Position numbers and translations under genes: made by a program. From Nitrospirales bacterium (GTDB lineage Bacteria; Nitrospirota; Thermodesulfovibrionia; Thermodesulfovibrionales; Dissulfurispiraceae), in assembly GCA_020846375.1 (NCBI GenBank), contig JADLDZ010000206.1:1-25079 (forward strand): a stretch of 25,079 nt of DNA. Direction: 5' to 3'. The notes beneath the pieces are model-generated. The model was not told the origin of the DNA and ran no database searches. It worked only from the letters and a program-made list of their open reading frames with translations. Below, one piece after another: positions 20,693 to 25,079 of this stretch; within the stretch, counting starts at the first letter, position 1; each line of letters opens with the position of its first letter.

Positions 20693-23393
20693 TTTCCACC
20701 CCCTCTGCTTTTTTCACATCGACTGCGGTTTCGTTCCATGCGGTGGTCGGCTCCCACACACCGGGAACGAAGTAGATGTAATGCGACGCTTTAATCCACG
20801 GATAGGTAAGGGTGTTGTATGATGTGTTCCGTGTGTATCTGCTCCACCACCCTTCCTCGAAAATCAGGACATCGTGATGGAGGCCGGGGTCGGCCACCGC
20901 ATACCCGTACACTTTCCCCCTGTTGTTGAACACCTCGACGAGGTCGCCCTCCTTGAGGCGCTTCTCCTCCAGTGCCTTCGGGTTTATCCACACCTTCGGT
21001 TTGAAGTTCTGGAGCTCGAGCATGGTCATGTTGTTGCTGTGGGTGGAATGGACCCGGTAGAGCGCATTACGGGTAACAAGCGCGAACGTGTACTTGTCCT
21101 TTATTCCCGCAGTCCTGTGCTCGGAATCGACGAAGGGGGCCTTGTGCATCGGAAGGGTCTCCCCGAGATCGATGAACACGTCCTCATCCTTGTAGAACTC
21201 GATCCTGCCGCTCTTGACGAAGCGCGCCGTCTTCGGGAGCGGAGCGGGATAGGAAACGGGTGGATACGGCTGTTTGAGCTCGACCTGCTCCCAGAACATG
21301 AGCTGCCTGTTGCCGGGAGTGGGGATCTTGAGCCTGACCGGCCCTTTCTTCAGCATTTCGACCGTAATACCCTCAACCTGCTCCCCCCCGGTCCTGAGCA
21401 TCAGCTCCGCGGCCTCCAGGGAGGCATCCTGCGCAATCTCCCGCGCAAGCTTGAGGGTCCAGGTGCCGTTCTTTCTCGCCTCTTCTTCCTTCCTGAAATG
21501 TTTCGGATCGGGATAAAACTCTTCGACCTGCTTCAGGATCTCTTCGTTGCCCAGCCTCCTGGCGATCCGGTGCGCGATCTCCTTGTAATACCAGATCTCC
21601 GGCATGCACTGGAAAAGGGGCTCGACTGCCGGCTGCTGAAGCTGCACATAGGGATGGGAGACCGTGGCGGTAAGGTCATACTTTTCATACCACGCCACGC
21701 CGGGCAGCACCACGTCGGACCAGAGGCATGAGGTGCTCATCTGGAAATCGCAGGCAACAATCAGCTCCAACTCGCCGTTCGCCGCCTTCTCCCGCATCCT
21801 GTTGGACATATTATGCTGGTCAAAGGGGTTTCCCCATCCGTACACAAACGCCTTGACACCGTTCTTCGGATAGGGAGTCTCCTTGTTGTATTTCTTGAAT
21901 TCCGGTCCGTTCCTGTACTCGTCATTGAGCCAGAGCAGGTAGGTAACCCATTTATTCTTCTTTTCCTTGAAATTCCACCATGCTCCCAAGGGCCATCTCA
22001 CGCGGTACTGACCTGCGTAGGTGGAGATGCCCGCTCCTGACTTGCCCAGGTTGCCGGTCAGCACGACGATCAGCGCCAGTGCCCGGCCTTTCAGGTCTCC
22101 GTGGAACCACTGGTAGTTGCTTGCGCCATAGATAATGTGGAGCGGCTTGGTGGTCGCCATCTCCCGGGCAAGCCTTCGTATCGTCTCGGTATAGGCCTTG
22201 ATCTTCGATGCATCGGGGGCGATAACGCGTGCTGCCTTTTCCGGAGCGTATTCCTTGCTGACGGATTCCTTCAGAAGCTGGAACACCGTCTTTACCTTCA
22301 CCCTCTGCCCGGAAACGAGGTTCACCTCGAACTCTCCTTCCAGGGCCGGATCGAAGTTCCTGTTGAGGCTTTCGGGATCCGGGATGAAGAGCGCCCTGGC
22401 AGCATTGTTGTACACCACGAACAGATCCCTGTATTCAGGAATCTTCTTCCTGTATTCCTCCGCCCTGCCACTGAGCTCCTTTACCTCGGATGCCATCAGC
22501 TTCTTCTGGGTATCGAGCCGCACCAGGAGGGGCATATCGGTGTTGGTTTTTATGAACTCTTCGTCATAAAGCTTTTCTTCCAGGATGACGTTCACGATTC
22601 CCAATGCCATCGCGGCATCCGTCGCAGGATTGATCTGGATCCACTCATCCGCCTTCGCAGCGGTGGGAGTGTAATTCGGGTCCACCATGATAAACTTGGC
22701 ACCGTTTTCACGGCCTATACTGATGAATTTGGCATCGGGCACCCTTGTTACCAGGGCATTGGATCCGAAAATGGCGGTGTAACGGGAATTCGTCCATTCG
22801 AGGGTTTCCAGTTCCTCTGTCTGCACCCCGAAGGTCATGGGCCAGAAGGCGGGCAGGTCCCCGTTCATCGTGTAGGCATGGAGGACGCTCCACTCATACA
22901 GCGAGGAAAGTCTCATCAACGCCCCTTTGTGGACATAGCCGGTGCCCGGCACCTGGATCATGGAGGCGACGGACTCCGGACCGTATTTCTTCATGATATC
23001 CGCAAGCCTGTCGGCGACATGATCCAGCGCCTCATCCCAGCTTACCGCCTTGAACTTCCCCTCTCCCCTCTTCCCTACCCTGATGAGCGGCTGTTTCAGC
23101 CTGTCGGGGCCGTACATGAGATTGAGGGTCGACTGCCCCCTCAGACAGCCGCGCGGATTGTATTCCTGTTCAGGATAGTCTGCGGCCTGTGTCAGCGTGA
23201 CGATCCTTCCTTTGTAGACCATCGCATTGAAGCCGCAAGCACCCGTGCAATTGGGAGAGCAGGTGGACCGCACATACTCGACCGTCCCCTCTTCCCGTAC
23301 GGCGGACTGTGCAGGCCGGAAGTACCGCGAGCCGGCAGCCGCAGCGGTCCCCACCGCACAGATCTTGAGGAAATTTCTTCGTGATACACCCAT
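20685..23393 (-). CDS. Tat-exported molybdopterin oxidoreductase, DMSO reductase superfamily (type II-like)
   Basis: Catalytic subunit of a periplasm-facing bis-MGD molybdenum (or tungsten) enzyme, 902 residues. Tat signal SRRNFLK at residues 4-10. FS0 cluster ligands Cys45, Cys49, Cys53 (CSPNCTGAC) and Cys83 (RGC). The sequence NGDLPAFWPMTFG aligns with NarG's CDLPPASPQTWG, so Asp179 is the predicted Mo ligand, as in type II enzymes (NarG, ethylbenzene dehydrogenase, perchlorate and selenate reductases). FGSNALVTRVPDAKF also matches NarG's GSN...TRTPDAHF. The C-terminal MGD-binding barrel covers about 770-900. I chose the ATG at 23393 (AAGGAGAGG upstream); an in-frame TTG at 23399 adds two residues. 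Substrate is unresolved. Confidence 0.93.
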   Translation of the reverse strand: MGVSRRNFLKICAVGTAAAAGSRYFRPAQSAVREEGTVEYVRSTCSPNCTGACGFNAMVYKGRIVTLTQAADYPEQEYNPRGCLRGQSTLNLMYGPDRLKQPLIRVGKRGEGKFKAVSWDEALDHVADRLADIMKKYGPESVASMIQVPGTGYVHKGALMRLSSLYEWSVLHAYTMNGDLPAFWPMTFGVQTEELETLEWTNSRYTAIFGSNALVTRVPDAKFISIGRENGAKFIMVDPNYTPTAAKADEWIQINPATDAAMALGIVNVILEEKLYDEEFIKTNTDMPLLVRLDTQKKLMASEVKELSGRAEEYRKKIPEYRDLFVVYNNAARALFIPDPESLNRNFDPALEGEFEVNLVSGQRVKVKTVFQLLKESVSKEYAPEKAARVIAPDASKIKAYTETIRRLAREMATTKPLHIIYGASNYQWFHGDLKGRALALIVVLTGNLGKSGAGISTYAGQYRVRWPLGAWWNFKEKKNKWVTYLLWLNDEYRNGPEFKKYNKETPYPKNGVKAFVYGWGNPFDQHNMSNRMREKAANGELELIVACDFQMSTSCLWSDVVLPGVAWYEKYDLTATVSHPYVQLQQPAVEPLFQCMPEIWYYKEIAHRIARRLGNEEILKQVEEFYPDPKHFRKEEEARKNGTWTLKLAREIAQDASLEAAELMLRTGGEQVEGITVEMLKKGPVRLKIPTPGNRQLMFWEQVELKQPYPPVSYPAPLPKTARFVKSGRIEFYKDEDVFIDLGETLPMHKAPFVDSEHRTAGIKDKYTFALVTRNALYRVHSTHSNNMTMLELQNFKPKVWINPKALEEKRLKEGDLVEVFNNRGKVYGYAVADPGLHHDVLIFEEGWWSRYTRNTSYNTLTYPWIKASHYIYFVPGVWEPTTAWNETAVDVKKAEGVENA

Positions 23394-23562
23394 AGTCAAC
23401 CTCTCCTTTTCCCCCCGCTCTCTTTCCCTCTCTCCCTGCGCCGGGGCAGTGCCTGAAAGAATTCCCCGTTAAGGAAATCCGGTGCGGCGGATGGTGATTT
23501 CTACATGGAACCGAGCGAATCGGCGCACCTTCATGTTCTATCCCATGATAACGCGGATTCAT

Positions 23563-23595
23563 GTAAATATCCTGTAAAAGTCTTGTTAATTTTAC
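23563..23595. promoter_or_regulatory. 11-bp-phased direct repeats upstream of the molybdoenzyme operon
   Basis: GTAAATATCCT, GTAAAAGTCTT and GTTAATTTTAC follow one another exactly 11 bp apart (read on the plus strand; TTTAC-N6-TTTAC on the minus). One-turn spacing of short direct repeats is the pattern used by OmpR/PhoB-family response regulators. A candidate operator only. Confidence 0.35.
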
Positions 23596-23600
23596 GGTGA

Positions 23601-23695
23601 GCCTTCCTGCGGCCCGGTGAAAAGCGAGCGTGAGTGGAAGGCAGGGATCGTCCTGCCCCGGAAGAGCGCCGGCAGGACGAAAGGCCGGATTCCGG
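23601..23695. other. Cluster of inverted repeats, possible structured RNA
   Basis: GCCTTCC (23601-23607) pairs with GGAAGGC (23636-23642); CGTCCTGCC (23649-23657) pairs perfectly with GGCAGGACG (23671-23679); CCGG-ATT-CCGG (23685-23695) follows. No T run follows in either direction, and I do not recognise a known riboswitch core. Strand and function are unknown. Confidence 0.35.
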
Positions 23696-23727
23696 TGCAG
23701 GAAAGGGTATCACACAAGAGCGTATGA

Positions 23728-23757
23728 TTGCTTTCAGGGCATCGTATCCTTTACAAT
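23728..23757 (+). promoter_or_regulatory. Predicted promoter of mtgA
   Basis: TTGCTT (23728-23733), an 18-nt spacer and TACAAT (23752-23757). Transcription would start near 23764, giving a leader of about 45 nt with AGGA at 23796-23799 as the ribosome-binding site. The -35 box is weak. Confidence 0.4.
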
Positions 23758-23808
23758 TTCCTGGTACAAACGATTGACAGCGCCGCTACTCTCACAGGAA
23801 ACAGAAGG

Positions 23809-24690
23809 ATGTCATCAAAGAACACATTTACCCGCCGGATACTGTTCGTCCTCTCCCTTCTCCTTTTTGCCCTGCTCCTGAGCATCGGCTCCTGCTTTGT
23901 CATTCCAGACATCTCGCTGCTGAAAAAAGGAAACGCCGGGAAGACTTCCTTCATGGAATACCGGGAGGACGAATGGAGGCGCCAGGGCAGGAGAATCAGG
24001 ATACGACAGGCATGGACTCCCCTGTCGCACATCTCCCCCTATCTGGTCAAGGCAGTGCTCATCTCGGAAGACGATAAATTCTGGGAGCACGGGGGCTTCG
24101 ATTTCGAGGCGATACAGAAGGCGGTGGAGAGGGACATCAGGGCAAGGGGATTCAAGTTCGGCGCAAGTACCGTCTCCCAGCAGCTCGCGAAGAACCTCTA
24201 CCTGACTCCCTCGAAAAACCCTCTGCGGAAGATAAAGGAGGCTATCCTTACCTGGAGACTCGAAAGACAGCTCCCGAAAAAGCGTATACTCGAGCTCTAC
24301 CTCAATGTGGCGGAGTGGGGAGAGGGGATCTTCGGCATCGGGGCGGCCGCACGCTACTACTATGGAAAGCCCGCTTCAGCGCTCGGTCCGGAGGAGTCCG
24401 CCCGGCTTGCCGCCATTCTCCCCAATCCCCGGAAGCGCAACCCCCTCGGAAACTCGCGCTCTATCGAGAAACGCTCCCGGATCATCTATACCGTTATGGT
24501 GAAGCGGGGCATCGTCATACCCGCCTACGAGGAGGTAATGAAAGATCCCGGAGTGGAGGAGAGGAGAGAGGATGAAAGGGCAAAGCAGTCTGAAGGGATT
24601 CCCCCTGTATCTTCCGGGGATGTCTTGCCGGAATCCCCGAGAAACAATGGAGAGTTCCCCCTGTCCCCCGGCACCGGAGCTTCCTTTTGA
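23809..24690 (+). CDS. mtgA: Monofunctional peptidoglycan glycosyltransferase
   Basis: Polymerises lipid II into glycan strands at the periplasmic face of the inner membrane. It is 293 residues. One N-terminal membrane anchor (about 10-33) is followed by the GT51 domain: catalytic Glu87 in SEDDKFWEHGGFD, motif 2 GASTVSQQLAKNL (118-130), motif 3 RKIKEAILTWRLE, and KKRILELYLNVAEWGEGIFGIGAAARYYYGK. No transpeptidase domain follows. The last ~45 residues (EERREDERAKQSE to the end) are low-complexity and exceed the usual MtgA length of about 240. That tail is encoded where a convergent minus-strand gene overlaps. I chose the ATG at 23809; upstream in-frame starts lack a ribosome-binding site and hydrophobic continuity. 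Confidence 0.93.
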   Translation: MSSKNTFTRRILFVLSLLLFALLLSIGSCFVIPDISLLKKGNAGKTSFMEYREDEWRRQGRRIRIRQAWTPLSHISPYLVKAVLISEDDKFWEHGGFDFEAIQKAVERDIRARGFKFGASTVSQQLAKNLYLTPSKNPLRKIKEAILTWRLERQLPKKRILELYLNVAEWGEGIFGIGAAARYYYGKPASALGPEESARLAAILPNPRKRNPLGNSRSIEKRSRIIYTVMVKRGIVIPAYEEVMKDPGVEERREDERAKQSEGIPPVSSGDVLPESPRNNGEFPLSPGTGASF

Positions 24691-25079
24691 TTCCTGCCGA
24701 ACTGGAATGCATCCTCCTGAAACAATTGCACTTTTTTACGGAGCACCCTGAAGAGATAATCGAGCGCCCTCTCTCCTGAAATATACTCCTCCCCCTTGTG
24801 GTTTCTTTCCGTTATCGCTTCCAGCAGCCCGGGGAATACGCGCTCCAGCCGGAGAGGCCAGGCATTCCCACGGACAAAATACGTCGGTGTATCCAGCCTG
24901 CTGCTCCGCATCAGCAGCGCCCTGTCATTCAGGTAGGCTTTCAGGAATTCATGGGCTTCCCTATATTCCCCATAAAGAGCCGCCAGTCTCCTCCCCTTCG
25001 GAGAGGCGGGAGATGCGACAACCCGGCGATAGGGAGCGGACGCCTCCGCAAGAGAACGGGAAAATGCGGTATAGATCTC
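24525..25079 (-). CDS. Unidentified protein, C-terminal part (5' end beyond window)
   Basis: An open frame runs in from the right edge without interruption to a stop at 24525, giving at least 184 residues. I do not recognise the family. The upstream 130 residues look like a real helical protein (LAALYGEYREAHEFLKAYLNDRA, ERVFPGLLEAITERN, then EEYISGERALDYLFRVLRKK). The last ~55 residues are Gly/Ser/Pro-rich and lie wholly within the 166-bp antisense overlap with mtgA. Either this tail or the mtgA tail may be spurious: a base error near 24690 could hide a nearer stop in one of them. The overlap makes the 3' end less certain than the gene itself. Confidence 0.55.
   Translation of the reverse strand, partial: EIYTAFSRSLAEASAPYRRVVASPASPKGRRLAALYGEYREAHEFLKAYLNDRALLMRSSRLDTPTYFVRGNAWPLRLERVFPGLLEAITERNHKGEEYISGERALDYLFRVLRKKVQLFQEDAFQFGRNQKEAPVPGDRGNSPLFLGDSGKTSPEDTGGIPSDCFALSSSLLSSTPGSFITSS

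Larger units (their letters stand above)
23394..23808. other. 415-bp intergenic region between the divergent molybdoenzyme operon and mtgA
   Basis: No gene is supported here. It holds, from left to right, the ribosome-binding site of the molybdoenzyme gene (23400-23410), a leader-sized stretch with no recognisable element, three 11-bp-phased direct repeats (23563-23595), a cluster of hairpins (23601-23695) and a likely mtgA promoter (23728-23757). I do not see a clear sigma70 or sigma54 promoter for the molybdoenzyme operon. Confidence 0.6.

Noticed and set aside
22101..23384. 427-residue plus-strand open frame antisense to the molybdoenzyme gene
   Set aside because: The opposite strand encodes a full-length, motif-complete molybdopterin enzyme. 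The antisense frame has no recognisable domain or start signal.
23394..23600. A sigma70 or sigma54 promoter for the molybdoenzyme operon
   Set aside because: Several TTAACA/TTTACA-like hexamers exist, but none has a -10 box at proper spacing, and no GG-N10-GC sigma54 pattern is convincing.
23601..23695. A molybdenum-cofactor, cobalamin or c-di-GMP riboswitch upstream of the molybdoenzyme or mtgA
   Set aside because: I could not find the conserved core of any of these classes on either strand, so only an unclassified structured region is claimed.

Overview
This window is a gene-dense, roughly 58-60% G+C stretch of a bacterial chromosome that carries mostly housekeeping genes. The organism is Gram-negative: it has LolC/E-LolD lipoprotein export, several lipoproteins, a Tat-exported molybdoenzyme and a membrane transglycosylase. 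A DUF3786 iron-sulfur protein and a periplasmic molybdenum respiratory enzyme point to an anaerobic or facultative lifestyle. My guess is a Nitrospirota (Thermodesulfovibrionia-like) or deltaproteobacterial-type lineage; this is an inference from gene content and is not proven. I found no tRNA, rRNA, CRISPR array, insertion sequence or phage gene.

Layout. (1) 1-5434, minus strand: lysS, then lolC/E, a small uncharacterised membrane protein, lolD and thrS (its 3' end lies beyond the window). (2) 5435-5545: a 111-bp divergent promoter region for lysS and tpiA. (3) 5546-10912, plus strand: tpiA, secG, a lipoprotein solute-binding protein, a DrrAB-type ABC transporter and an Fe-S/DUF3786 protein. 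(4) 10993-11193: a free-standing tiny lipoprotein gene with its own promoter and a strong terminator. (5) 11301-16210, plus strand: rimP behind an attenuator-like hairpin, nusA, recG, a small coiled-coil protein and a prepilin peptidase; infB does not follow nusA. (6) 16340-18148: typA/bipA, ending in a 15-bp perfect inverted repeat shared with a convergent operon. (7) 23393-18200, minus strand: a four-gene molybdenum respiratory complex (catalytic subunit, four-cluster ferredoxin subunit, NrfD membrane anchor, TorD-like chaperone). (8) 23394-23808: a 415-bp intergenic region with 11-bp-phased direct repeats and several hairpins. (9) 23809-24690: mtgA, whose 3' end overlaps an unidentified convergent gene running off the right edge.

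The most notable signals are in translation initiation. thrS has no usable ATG/GTG/TTG, but it has an ideal Shine-Dalgarno sequence placed for an AUU start. Three other genes (lysS, tpiA, lolC) have good promoter elements that place transcription starts at or within about 2 nt of their start codons and have no Shine-Dalgarno sequence, so they look leaderless; other genes in the window have strong Shine-Dalgarno sites. The molybdoenzyme operon mixes a NarG-like, Asp-ligated (type II) active-site signature with a DmsB-like four-cluster subunit and an NrfD anchor; its substrate is unknown.
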